In this document: positions 53,377-61,059 of the stretch, piece by piece
Layout of the letters: every line of letters starts with the position of its first letter
Position numbering within the stretch: the stretch's first letter is position 1
Assembly: GCA_945952415.1 (NCBI GenBank)
Contig: CAMFIF010000003.1
Span: 124,001-188,000 of the forward strand
Reading direction: 5' to 3'
Source of the DNA: an uncultured Rhizobium sp.
Lineage (GTDB): Bacteria; Pseudomonadota; Alphaproteobacteria; Rhizobiales; Rhizobiaceae
Length of the DNA stretch: 64,000 nt
Position numbers and translations under genes: made by a program
The notes under the pieces: model-generated
Seen by the model: the letters and a program-made list of their open reading frames with translations, nothing else
What the model was told of the DNA's origin: nothing
Database searches by the model: none

Positions 53377-54204
53377 ATGCATCTGAAGATTTCCCACAGC
53401 ACCGGCTATCACTACGACATCCCGGTCCATTACGCGCTCCAGCGCCTGCGCTTGACCCCGCTCACCGGCCCCGGCCAGCGGGTGCTTTCCTGGTCGGTCC
53501 GCATGGAAAGTGCCACGCGGCAGGTCACCTTCCAGGACCAGTTCGGCAACCGCACGGAACTCTGGTCCACCATGGAGGAACCCAAGGAAACCGTTATCCT
53601 CGCCGAAGGAGAGATCGAGACAGAGGACAAGGCAGGCGTTTACGGGCCCCATCAGGGCTTTTGCCCGCTCTGGCTCTTCCAGCGGGACACGCCCCTGACG
53701 ACACCGGGCGAACGCCTGCGCGCGCTCGCAGCGGACATCGGCGGCGGCGGCGACGTGCTCGACCGCATGCACCGGCTGATGGGCGCGATCCATTCGGCAA
53801 TTGCCTATCGGCCGGGCGAAACCCATGCAGAAACGACTGCCGAGGAAGCGCTCGCCAATGGCGTCGGCGTCTGCCAGGATCATGCCCATGCCTTCCTGTC
53901 CGCCGCGCGGCTTCTGGACGTGCCGGCGCGCTATGTCTCCGGCTATCTGTTCATGGACGGCATCGAGCAGCAGACGGCAAGTCATGCCTGGGCGGAGGCG
54001 CATGTGCCCGGTCTCGGCTGGGTCGGCTTCGATGCGGCAAACCGGATATGCCCGGACGATCGCTATGTTCGCCTCGCCTGTGGCCTCGATTATCAGGGAG
54101 CGGCACCTGTCTCCGGCCTGCGGCTGGGTGCAGCGCGCGAGTATCTGAGCGTATCGCTGACCGTCGAGAACCGCGCCCAGAGCCAATCGCAAAGCCAGTC
54201 CTGA
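53377..54204 (+). CDS. Transglutaminase-like cysteine peptidase family protein
   Basis: A 275-residue protein with an N-terminal beta domain (LKISHSTGYHYDIPVHYALQRLRLTP) and a transglutaminase core. The triad is visible: Cys in NGVGVCQDHAHAF, His in ASHAWAEAHVPG and Asp in WVGFDAANR. No signal peptide is present, so it is cytosolic, like its partners. It may hydrolyse or transfer an amide made by the ATP-grasp enzyme (inference). The C-terminus ends in a short Gln-Ser repeat (QSQSQSQS) that looks like slippage. Confidence 0.9.
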   Translation: MHLKISHSTGYHYDIPVHYALQRLRLTPLTGPGQRVLSWSVRMESATRQVTFQDQFGNRTELWSTMEEPKETVILAEGEIETEDKAGVYGPHQGFCPLWLFQRDTPLTTPGERLRALAADIGGGGDVLDRMHRLMGAIHSAIAYRPGETHAETTAEEALANGVGVCQDHAHAFLSAARLLDVPARYVSGYLFMDGIEQQTASHAWAEAHVPGLGWVGFDAANRICPDDRYVRLACGLDYQGAAPVSGLRLGAAREYLSVSLTVENRAQSQSQSQS

Positions 54205-54274
54205 TCGCTGACCAGCCCGGCACAAGCCGCCGGCGCGATCCTGTCCTCCCTTTGACCGGGAGACGCCCTGCCCG

Positions 54275-54769
54275 ATGCTGTTCGGCCAATCGCTCTTCGA
54301 ATCCGTCCTCACCCGCCTGGAAGAGGAACAACCCGTCGTGGAAGAGGCGCAAGCGGATGCGCCGCGCATTCGTGGCCTGTCCACGGGCTTCGTCGCCCCG
54401 GCCTTCGAGGGCGTCTCGGTCAGCCTGCACCGGATCGACGGCGCCTATCTGGATCTCTCGGACGAAACCTTGCAGGCACCCGTGGAGGATCCGGAGCCAA
54501 TTCCAGAGGCTCTGTCCGCCCCACCACCCCTTCCCGCCCATCTCGCTCGCCAGCTGCCCGCCGAAATCGCGGAAGATCTGGGCCTCACCCCGTCGGACAG
54601 CGTGGAGATGCTTGGCGAAAGGCGCCGGCTCTTTGCCCGCCAGAACCATCCCGATGTCGTCCACCCCGCCCATCGGGAGGCGGCTAACCTGCGGATGATG
54701 ACCGCCAACCTGCTGATCGACCAGGCCATTTCCCGTCTTCTTGCCAGCCGCCGCCTCGGCCTGCTCTAA
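54275..54769 (+). CDS. J-domain-like protein next to the ATP-grasp cluster
   Basis: A 164-residue protein that I do not recognise as a named family. The first 95 residues are acidic and proline-rich. The last 60 resemble a compact J domain: ERRRLFARQNHPDVVHPAHR with the HPD tripeptide, then a helix NLRMMTANLLIDQAISRLL that corresponds to the helix where J proteins have A..INxAY..L. It would act with a DnaK-type chaperone if functional. It starts 71 nt after the transglutaminase stop on the same strand and probably belongs to that transcript. There is no DnaJ zinc or G/F region. Confidence 0.65.
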   Translation: MLFGQSLFESVLTRLEEEQPVVEEAQADAPRIRGLSTGFVAPAFEGVSVSLHRIDGAYLDLSDETLQAPVEDPEPIPEALSAPPPLPAHLARQLPAEIAEDLGLTPSDSVEMLGERRRLFARQNHPDVVHPAHREAANLRMMTANLLIDQAISRLLASRRLGLL

Positions 54770-54876
54770 GCCGGGGGTTGCAAGGTCCGACCGATCTTGC
54801 TATCGAAATTCCGTCAAGGGAGCCTATCGTGACGCTGTTTTATCGCAACAGGAGCACAAGCTTTGGCCCTGATCTC

Positions 54877-54900
54877 GCCCTGCAAATGCGTTTGCAGGGC
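54877..54900 (+). promoter_or_regulatory. Perfect hairpin upstream of the ABC-F gene
   Basis: GCCCTGCAAA and TTTGCAGGGC pair around TGCG. No T tract follows, so it is not a classical terminator. It lies 133 nt before the ABC-F start and could be a leader structure or the 3' end of the preceding transcript. Confidence 0.5.
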
Positions 54901-55032
54901 TGACCAGAGACAACGCTGCTCAACAGAACGGTCAGCCTGAATGCCGCCGTGCGTGGATGTTTACGCGTGCGCGGTTCCATTGATTGCCGCATGCCCCTTC
55001 AGACGGGCGCGGTCTCTTCAGGTCATGATCTT

Positions 55033-56553
55033 ATGTCTCTTCTCACCCTCAATGCCCTTGGCGCCACACTCGGCGCACCCCTTTTCGAACAGCTCGACCT
55101 CACCATTCCCTCCGGTGACCGGCTTGCCCTGGTCGCCGCCAACGGGCGCGGCAAGTCCACGCTCCTGAACATCATGGCCGGCCGGTTCGAGCCGGGCGAA
55201 GGCACCATCACCCGCGCCCGCTCGCTCACCCTGTCCTACATGGAACAGGAGCCGCCGCCCCATCTTCTCCCGCTCTCGCTGCGCGATGCGGTGGCCGATG
55301 CGTTGCCGGCTGAGATACGGGATTATGAAGGCTGGCGGGCCGATGTCGTACTGGACGATATCGGCATGCCCGAGGAGCTGCGCGACAGGCCGGTGGAAAA
55401 GCTGAGCGGCGGCTGGCAACGGCTGGTGCTGATTGCCCGCCTGGCCCTGGCCGATTCGGATCTGATGCTGCTGGACGAACCGACCAACCATCTGGATCTC
55501 GCCAAGATCGTGCTTCTGGAGCGCTGGCTGAACGGACTTCCGCCCGGCAAGGCCGTGGTGATTGCGAGCCACGACCGCGCCTTTCTGGACCGGGTCACGC
55601 ACCGCACGCTGTTCCTCCGCCCGCAGGAAAGCCGCCTTTTCGCCCTGCCCTATGGACAGGCGCGCGAGGCGCTGGACGAGGAGGACCTCGCCCGGGGCCG
55701 CAAGTTCGAAAAGGACATGAAGATGGTGGACCAGCTGCGCCGGCAGGCGGCGAAGCTGAACAACATCGCCATCAATTCCGGCAGCGACCTGCTGACCGTC
55801 AAGACGAAGCAGCTGAAGGAACGGGCCGAGAAGATCGAAAGCGCGGCCGAAGCCGCCCATCGGGAGCGCTCTGCCGGCCTTGTCACGCTTGGCGGCGCGG
55901 AAGCCCAGGCCCGCGTGCTGATCCGCATCGCCCCTTTCGAGGAACGCCTGCCGGATGGCAGCCTGCTCTTCCGCTCCGGCCCGCTCTTCGTCTGCCGGGG
56001 GGACCGGATCGTGCTTCTCGGCGAGAACGGTGCCGGCAAGAGCCGCCTCATGGAGCGTCTGCAAAGGGCGATTGCGGGGATGGAGCCGGCGGATCCGGCC
56101 ATCCAGCCGACACCGTCGCTGAAAGCCGGATATATGGACCAGGCGCTTGCCATGCTGGAAACCGCGCGCACGCCGCTCGCCGCACTGGCCGCGCGCTTCT
56201 CGCTCGGGGAACAGCGGGCCCGCAGCCTGCTCGCCGGCGCGGGTATCGCCATCGAAAAGCAGGAAAAGCCGCTCGACCGGCTCTCCGGCGGTCAGCGCGC
56301 CCGCCTCGCACTCCTCATGCTCCGGCTGACGGAGCCGAATTTCCTGCTGCTCGACGAGCCGACCAACCATCTTGACATCGAGGGGCAGGAAGCGCTCTCG
56401 CAGGAACTCTCAGCCGAGGGCCGGGCAGCCTTCGTGGTGTCCCACGACCGCGCCTTCGTGCGGGCCGCCGGAAACCGCTTCTGGCTGATCAGCGGCCGCA
56501 AGCTGCAGGAGGTGGAAGGGCCCGAGCCCTTCTTCGCCGCGCTTGGCGGCTAA
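55033..56553 (+). CDS. ABC-F family ATPase
   Basis: A 506-residue soluble protein with two ABC domains and no membrane segment. Domain 1 has VAANGRGKSTLLN, LSGGWQRLV and LMLLDEPTNHLDL; domain 2 has GENGAGKSRLM, LSGGQRARLALL and FLLLDEPTNHLDI. The linker (about residues 225-300) is charged and helical. ABC-F proteins act on the ribosome as translation factors or antibiotic protectors. Start ATG 55033 gives the conserved MSLLTLNALG. A frame open from 54941 overlaps the start in another register, without clear ribosome site. It ends 4 nt into the next, convergent gene. Confidence 0.88.
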   Translation: MSLLTLNALGATLGAPLFEQLDLTIPSGDRLALVAANGRGKSTLLNIMAGRFEPGEGTITRARSLTLSYMEQEPPPHLLPLSLRDAVADALPAEIRDYEGWRADVVLDDIGMPEELRDRPVEKLSGGWQRLVLIARLALADSDLMLLDEPTNHLDLAKIVLLERWLNGLPPGKAVVIASHDRAFLDRVTHRTLFLRPQESRLFALPYGQAREALDEEDLARGRKFEKDMKMVDQLRRQAAKLNNIAINSGSDLLTVKTKQLKERAEKIESAAEAAHRERSAGLVTLGGAEAQARVLIRIAPFEERLPDGSLLFRSGPLFVCRGDRIVLLGENGAGKSRLMERLQRAIAGMEPADPAIQPTPSLKAGYMDQALAMLETARTPLAALAARFSLGEQRARSLLAGAGIAIEKQEKPLDRLSGGQRARLALLMLRLTEPNFLLLDEPTNHLDIEGQEALSQELSAEGRAAFVVSHDRAFVRAAGNRFWLISGRKLQEVEGPEPFFAALGG

Positions 56554-56783
56554 ACCTGGTCGCCGCCGCCGGGTCCTGCCCCGGCGGCGGTGTTTTCGCC
56601 ATCCTTCGGAAAGCGGATCACCAGCACCCAGGCGCTGTAGATCGTCAGCGCGCCCATCACCACCATGAAGAAGGGCGAACCGATGAAGAGTTCCATCAGG
56701 AACCAGATGGCACAGACCGCAACCACCAGCAGCCGCACCCAGAGGGGCCGATAAAAAGGATGTTTGGGATCGATGATCTGCAT
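56550..56783 (-). CDS. Small two-helix membrane protein
   Basis: A 77-residue protein: MQIIDPKHPFYRPLWVRLLVV, then two hydrophobic helices (LLVVAVCAIWFLMELFIG and FFMVVMGALTIYSAWVLVI), and a glycine-rich tail. Close relatives are common in Rhizobiaceae as uncharacterised membrane proteins with the same IIDPxHPFYxPLW opening. The stop overlaps the ABC-F stop. Divergent from idhA. Confidence 0.75.
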   Translation of the reverse strand: MQIIDPKHPFYRPLWVRLLVVAVCAIWFLMELFIGSPFFMVVMGALTIYSAWVLVIRFPKDGENTAAGAGPGGGDQV

Positions 56784-56814
56784 GCTTTCCTCGCTTGACG
56801 CGCTCCATCAGTAT

Positions 56815-56828
56815 GGAATATTTATTCC
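56815..56828 (+). promoter_or_regulatory. IolR-type operator, copy 1 (GGAA-N6-TTCC)
   Basis: GGAA-TATTTA-TTCC matches exactly the GGAA-N6-TTCC target known for the RpiR-type repressor IolR of S. meliloti. It lies 144 bp before the idhA start codon. Confidence 0.7.
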
Positions 56829-56844
56829 GAAGCAAGATTAAAAC

Positions 56845-56858
56845 GGATCTTTTGTTCC
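56845..56858 (+). promoter_or_regulatory. IolR-type operator, imperfect copy 2
   Basis: GGAT-CTTTTG-TTCC differs by one base from GGAA-N6-TTCC and starts exactly 30 bp after copy 1, so both face the same side of the helix. Confidence 0.5.
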
Positions 56859-56971
56859 ATCTTGTTCGGGGGCATTGAGGAAAGGCACCTTGAAGCCTGT
56901 CTGGCCCCATGGCAACCCTTTCGCAGCCGCCCGGAGGAGGGCCTGGCCGCATTTCGGAGAAAGACGAGACG

Positions 56972-57964
56972 ATGACGGTAAGATTTGGTCTTCTGGGTGC
57001 CGGACGTATCGGCAAGGTGCATGCAAAGGCCGTCAGCGGCAATCCGCAGGCAAAGCTCGTGGCGGTGGCCGATGCCTTCCCGGCCGCAGCGGATGCGATT
57101 GCGTCAGCCTATGGCTGCGAGGTTCGCACCATCGAGGCGATCGAGGCTGCGAAGGACATCGACGCCGTGGTCATCTGCACCCCGACCGATACCCATGCGG
57201 ACCTGATCGAACGCTTTGCCCGCGCCGGCAAGGCGATCTTCTGCGAGAAGCCCGTCGATCTCGACGCCGAGCGCGTCAAGGCCTGCCTCAAGGTCGTTGC
57301 CGAGACCAAGGGCAAGCTGATGGTCGGCTTCAACCGCCGCTTCGACCCGCATTTCGCCGCCGTCCGAAAGGTTATCGACGAGGGCAAGATCGGCACGGTC
57401 GAAATGGTCACGATCACCTCGCGCGATCCCGGCGCCCCGCCGGTCGATTACATCAAGCGCTCCGGCGGCATCTTCCGGGACATGACGATCCATGATTTCG
57501 ACATGGCGCGCTTCCTGCTCGGCGAAGAACCGGTCTTCATCTCCGCCCATGCGGCCGTCCTGGTCGACAAGGCCATCGGCGAGGCCGGCGATTTCGACAG
57601 CGCCACCGTCATTCTCGAAACCGAATCCGGCCGGCAGGCGGTGATTACGAATTCCCGCCGCGCCACCTACGGCTATGACCAGCGCATCGAGGTGCACGGT
57701 TCCAAGGGCGTCGCGAGCGCCGAAAACCAGCGCCCGGTCTCCATCGAGGTCGCCAATGCGGATGGCTATACCCGCCCGCCGCTGCACGACTTCTTCATGA
57801 CCCGCTATACCGAGGCCTATGCCGCGGAAATCGAAGGCTTCATCGCTGCCATCGAAAAGGGCGCGACGATCACCCCGAACGGCGAGGACGGCCTGAAGGC
57901 CCTCCAGCTGGCCGATGCCGCCCTGCAATCCGTCAAGGAAGGCCGGCGCATCCGCCTTGGGTGA
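56972..57964 (+). CDS. idhA: Myo-inositol 2-dehydrogenase
   Basis: A 330-residue Gfo/Idh/MocA-family oxidoreductase (EC 1.1.1.18) turning myo-inositol into scyllo-inosose with NAD+. Marks are the Rossmann start RFGLLGAGRIGKVHAKAV, the cofactor/lysine motif FCEKPVDLD, MVGFNRRFDPHF, SGGIFRDMTIHDFDMARFLLGEEP with the catalytic Asp/His, and TRYTEAYAAEI at the end. ATG 56972 has GGAGA upstream. It stands alone, away from other iol genes, as in S. meliloti, but carries IolR-type boxes in its promoter. Confidence 0.93.
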   Translation: MTVRFGLLGAGRIGKVHAKAVSGNPQAKLVAVADAFPAAADAIASAYGCEVRTIEAIEAAKDIDAVVICTPTDTHADLIERFARAGKAIFCEKPVDLDAERVKACLKVVAETKGKLMVGFNRRFDPHFAAVRKVIDEGKIGTVEMVTITSRDPGAPPVDYIKRSGGIFRDMTIHDFDMARFLLGEEPVFISAHAAVLVDKAIGEAGDFDSATVILETESGRQAVITNSRRATYGYDQRIEVHGSKGVASAENQRPVSIEVANADGYTRPPLHDFFMTRYTEAYAAEIEGFIAAIEKGATITPNGEDGLKALQLADAALQSVKEGRRIRLG

Positions 57965-58014
57965 CCTGCATCAACCTTCGGCGGGGAGACGGGCTTGCAG
58001 GTCACGCCCCGCCG
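57961..58014 (+). other. Interlocked inverted repeats after idhA
   Basis: GTGACCTGCA (57961-57970) pairs with TGCAGGTCAC (57996-58005), and CGGCGGGG (57979-57986) pairs with CCCCGCCG (58007-58014). The two stems interlock in the order a-b-a'-b', so they either exclude each other or form an H-type pseudoknot. The first arm contains the idhA stop codon. No T tract follows. Confidence 0.55.
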
Positions 58015-58044
58015 GCTGCCCCCTAGGGGAGTACTTGGCTTTGA

Positions 58045-58299
58045 TATGCGGATACCGCCCGGAGCACACCGGTCGCTTTCCTGGAATGGCTGTGGAGAGC
58101 GCAACCGGGCACGCCGGACGGCGACCGGCTCGATATCTGGGTGACGCTTGTGGACGCCTGTGAAAGCCCTTCTTTTCCCTTCGATTTTCCCGATGCCGTG
58201 GATGCCATTCCTTTCCGCATGGAACAGCAGGGCTTGTCGAATGCCGGCCTCGGCATTCCGGCAGAGTTGCTCATCCGCCCCGCCTCGGATGCGGCGTAA
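58045..58299 (+). pseudogene. higA: Remnant of a HigA-type antitoxin with deleted HTH core
   Basis: Reading from 58045, directly after an in-frame TGA, the frame gives LEWLWRAQPGTPDGDRLDIW, VTLVDACE, and FRMEQQGLS, a clear match to rhizobial HigA antitoxins. It then jumps to AGLGIPAELLIRP, the region normally after the helix-turn-helix. About 30 residues holding the DNA-binding core are missing in frame. The N-terminus is also lost, with stops at 58024 and 58042. No HigB toxin gene is found beside it. Confidence 0.75.
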
Positions 58300-58306
58300 C
58301 CCTATG

Positions 58307-59539
58307 TCAGACCATAGGATCCTGCCCCGCGGAAATGGCGGTGCGGTCCATGTGTTCGAGGCCGAGATCGAGATGGCCGGCAAAGACCAGTGCGGTTTCG
58401 TCGAGAATGATATGGATCGGGGGAAGCCCTTCCCGGCGAATCGCGCGGCTCTGGCCCATGCCCTCCAGAATGCCCCGCTCCATGAGATCGTAGAAGCGCA
58501 CGCCCGGCCCGGTGAAATAAATGGGCATCTTCTCGTTGAGGCTTTGCATGCGCCCGAGTCCCTGGCCCAGCGCAAGCCCCGCCTGACGGAAGGCGAACTG
58601 CGCCTGCCGGTCGCCGCGCCTGGCGGTGGCAGCGAGCTTTTCCATCTCGGACAGCGGCACGAATCGCGCCGGGATCGTATCCGACGGCACTTCAAAGGCG
58701 CTGCGCAGGATGCCATAGAAACCCGCCGTCGCCTCGATGCATCCCGTCGATCCGCAGCGACAGAGACCGGCATTGGCGAGGTGCAGCATATGGCCGAAAT
58801 CCGGCGCGGAGATCTGATATTCGCCGCTGCTGTCCTGCTGGGCGATGCCGAGGCCGATTCCATGGCCGAGCGAGAGGGCGCAGAGCGCGCGCGGCGGCGC
58901 CTCGCCCTTCTCCTCGCTCACCCGCTCCACCATGCGGGCAAGCGCCCCCGCCACAAGCCGCGTCTCGTTGCTGAGGAGGATATCGGGCTCCAGCCCCTCC
59001 CCCCGGATGCGGTTGAAATCGATCTCCGCCGTGCCGAAGACCGGCGACCAGAGGAGCACCGGATCGGCGGGATCGACAAGCCCTTTGCTGGAGATGGAAA
59101 CGACCCGGATTTCCTGGAGAGAAAGGGAAGAACGGGCGCAGAGCCGCTCGATTGTCTGGCGCAGCGCCGGGGCGAAATGGGCCGCCTCCTCCTGTCCGCG
59201 TCGGGTTTCCTCCAGCCTGTCGATCAGCGTGCCGCCATAATCAACGAGCGAATATTCGATCTGGTCGGAGGAGATCCGCACAGTCACCAGAAAGCCGCAC
59301 CGCCGACGCTGGGTGAAGGACACGCGCGGCCGGCCGCGACCGGTGGCCGGCGCCTGCTCCTGCCGCTCGATGACCGCATGGCGCTCAAGCTCGGCGGTAA
59401 TCGCCGAAACGGTCGCCGAAGACAGCCCCGTGCGATCTGAAAGTTCCGTATGGGACAGCGGACCGTGCCGCCGCAATTGCGCCAGAACCAGCGCACTGTT
59501 TTGCTGGCGCACGATTTCCGTACTCGATTTCGCCAGCAT
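58307..59539 (-). CDS. ROK-family transcriptional repressor (XylR/NagC type)
   Basis: A 410-residue regulator. The N-terminal winged helix (HGPLSHTELSDRTGLSSATVSAI) is followed by a ROK sugar-kinase-like domain with the zinc site CRCGSTGCIE and the SLGHGIGLGI loop. It is divergent from xylF, with 221 bp between, and probably represses xylFHG in the absence of xylose. The perfect 21-bp palindrome at 59660-59680 is its likely operator. The ligand is inferred from context. Confidence 0.9.
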   Translation of the reverse strand: MLAKSSTEIVRQQNSALVLAQLRRHGPLSHTELSDRTGLSSATVSAITAELERHAVIERQEQAPATGRGRPRVSFTQRRRCGFLVTVRISSDQIEYSLVDYGGTLIDRLEETRRGQEEAAHFAPALRQTIERLCARSSLSLQEIRVVSISSKGLVDPADPVLLWSPVFGTAEIDFNRIRGEGLEPDILLSNETRLVAGALARMVERVSEEKGEAPPRALCALSLGHGIGLGIAQQDSSGEYQISAPDFGHMLHLANAGLCRCGSTGCIEATAGFYGILRSAFEVPSDTIPARFVPLSEMEKLAATARRGDRQAQFAFRQAGLALGQGLGRMQSLNEKMPIYFTGPGVRFYDLMERGILEGMGQSRAIRREGLPPIHIILDETALVFAGHLDLGLEHMDRTAISAGQDPMV

Positions 59540-59603
59540 TCCGCGGTCTCGCTCCCCTTCTCACCAATCCCGGGCGAAGCCTCCTCCACAAGCCCCCGCC
59601 CTT

Positions 59604-59636
59604 TGTCAACATCCGTCCCTTTAGGGCTTGTTGACA
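59604..59636. promoter_or_regulatory. Dyad with embedded -35 in the ROK-xylF region
   Basis: TGTCAACA (59604-59611) and TGTTGACA (59629-59636) are inverted around a 17-base core that contains CCCT-TT-AGGG. The right arm provides TTGACA, a good -35 for xylF, so a protein bound here would cover the promoter. Confidence 0.5.
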
Positions 59637-59659
59637 GGGTGCGAAAACTCTGACATCTA

Positions 59660-59680
59660 TTTTCTCGACTGTCGAGAAAA
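59660..59680. promoter_or_regulatory. Perfect 21-bp palindrome, probable ROK repressor operator
   Basis: TTTTCTCGAC and GTCGAGAAAA flank a single T. It lies 80 bp before xylF, just downstream of the TTGACA at 59631-59636, where a bound repressor would block transcription. Confidence 0.75.
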
Positions 59681-59760
59681 AGATTTTTTCCGGCAGGATC
59701 AGAGAAAAGCCGGGCGTTGTGGGGAGGCCGCAATCACGGCAACCACCTGGGAGGACCCAA

Positions 59761-60801
59761 ATGAAGAAACTGACCCTTGCGCTGACCAGCGCAGTATTCG
59801 CCATGTCTGTTGCCGGCCATGCGCTGGCCAAGGACAAGGTCATCGGCGTGTCCTGGAAGATCTTCCAGGAAGAGCGCTGGAAGACGGACGAAGCCGTCAT
59901 CAAGAAGATCGTCGAAGCCAATGGCGACAAGTACATTTCCGCGGATGCGCAGGGATCCGCAGCCAAGCAGCTGACCGACGTCGAGTCGCTGATCTCGCAG
60001 GGCGCAAACGTGCTGCTCATCGTTCCCTATGACTCCGAAGCCATCCTGCCGGCCGTTCAGAAGGCCACCTCGGAAGGCATTCCGGTCATCGCCTATGACG
60101 TTCAGATCGAAGATCCGAACGTGCTCTACATGACCTTCGACAACGTCGGCGTCGGCCGTCTGATGGCGCAGGAAATGCTGAAGGTGAAGGACAAGGGCAA
60201 CTTCGCCATCATCAACGGCGACAAGGGCGACCCGAACGCTTCGTTCCTGAACCGTGGCTTCAAGGAAGTGCTGAAGCCGAAGCTCGACTCCGGCGACATC
60301 AAGATCGTCGGCGAAGCCTCGAGCGATGGCTGGAAGCCGGAAAATGCCCAGAAGAACATGGAGCAGATCCTGACCGCCAACGACAACAAGGTCGATGCCG
60401 TTCTGTCTGAAAACGATGGTATGGCCGGTGGCGTCGTTGCCGCTCTGGCTGCCCAGGGTCTTGCCGGCCAGGTTCCGGTCACCGGCCAGGACGGCGACAA
60501 GGCCGCTCTGAACCGCGTCGCTCTCGGCACCCAGCTGGTTTCGGTCTGGAAGGACAGCCGCAAGCTCGGCGAAGTGGCTGCCAACGCCGCTCTGATGCTG
60601 GCTGACGGCAAGGCCATGACCGATGTTCCGAACGTCGGCAAGTTCAAGGACGGTGCAAAGGGCGTGGAAATGAACGCTGTTCTCCTCACCCCGGAAGCCA
60701 TCACCAAGGACAAGCTGAACCTCGTTCTGGACGCAAACTGGATCGACAAGGCCACGCTCTGCGCTGGTGTTGACGCCAACGCGGTAGAAGTTTGCAAGTA
60801 A
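59761..60801 (+). CDS. xylF: D-xylose ABC transporter substrate-binding protein
   Basis: A 346-residue periplasmic binding protein. A signal peptide (KLTLALTSAVFAMSVAGHALA) is followed by KDKVIGVSWKIFQEERWKTDE, QGSAAKQLTDVESLISQGANVLLIVP, DGWKPENAQKNMEQIL and LNRVALGTQLVSVWKDSRKLG, all as in XylF. ATG 59761 follows GGGAGGAC. First gene of xylFHG; the hairpin terminator 37 bp after its stop should reduce transcription of xylH and xylG relative to it. Xylose is the expected ligand, though related pentoses are possible. Confidence 0.9.
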   Translation: MKKLTLALTSAVFAMSVAGHALAKDKVIGVSWKIFQEERWKTDEAVIKKIVEANGDKYISADAQGSAAKQLTDVESLISQGANVLLIVPYDSEAILPAVQKATSEGIPVIAYDVQIEDPNVLYMTFDNVGVGRLMAQEMLKVKDKGNFAIINGDKGDPNASFLNRGFKEVLKPKLDSGDIKIVGEASSDGWKPENAQKNMEQILTANDNKVDAVLSENDGMAGGVVAALAAQGLAGQVPVTGQDGDKAALNRVALGTQLVSVWKDSRKLGEVAANAALMLADGKAMTDVPNVGKFKDGAKGVEMNAVLLTPEAITKDKLNLVLDANWIDKATLCAGVDANAVEVCK

Positions 60802-60837
60802 AAACATGGCCTTGCGGCCGATGATTGCCGACTGGAG

Positions 60838-60868
60838 ACCGCGCCGCCGCAAAGCGGCGCGGTTTTTT
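60838..60868 (+). terminator. Terminator/attenuator between xylF and xylH
   Basis: ACCGCGCCGC and GCGGCGCGGT form a 10-bp GC stem with loop CGCAAA, followed by TTTTT. Partial read-through would explain how xylH and xylG are expressed from the same promoter. Confidence 0.85.
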
Positions 60869-60993
60869 AAAGGCTGGCCACGCCGGCATCGGGCCGAAAG
60901 CTCCTTTCCCGGATTGGGAAACCGCAGGCGTTGCGTGAAAACTTCCAGGCTCGGGTCCCGGAAGTGATGTATATTCCCCAATGTGAGGCAGGA

Positions 60994-61022
60994 CGCGTGC
61001 CGGTGGTGACTGGAGGCACGCG
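60994..61022 (+). promoter_or_regulatory. Hairpin in the xylF-xylH spacer
   Basis: CGCGTGCC and GGCACGCG pair around a 13-base loop, 38 nt before xylH. The 258-bp spacer holds no gene; this stem may stabilise the processed xylHG message. Confidence 0.4.
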
Positions 61023-61059
61023 CATATCCTGAATGCAGGGGCACAAGGGAGAAGTACCC

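Noticed and set aside
54941..55168. A 75-codon frame overlapping the ABC-F start
   Set aside because: No ribosome site and no similarity; kept only as a weak leader idea.
58148..59440. A 430-codon plus-strand frame opposite the ROK gene
   Set aside because: Antisense shadow; the real content of its first part is the higA remnant in a different frame.
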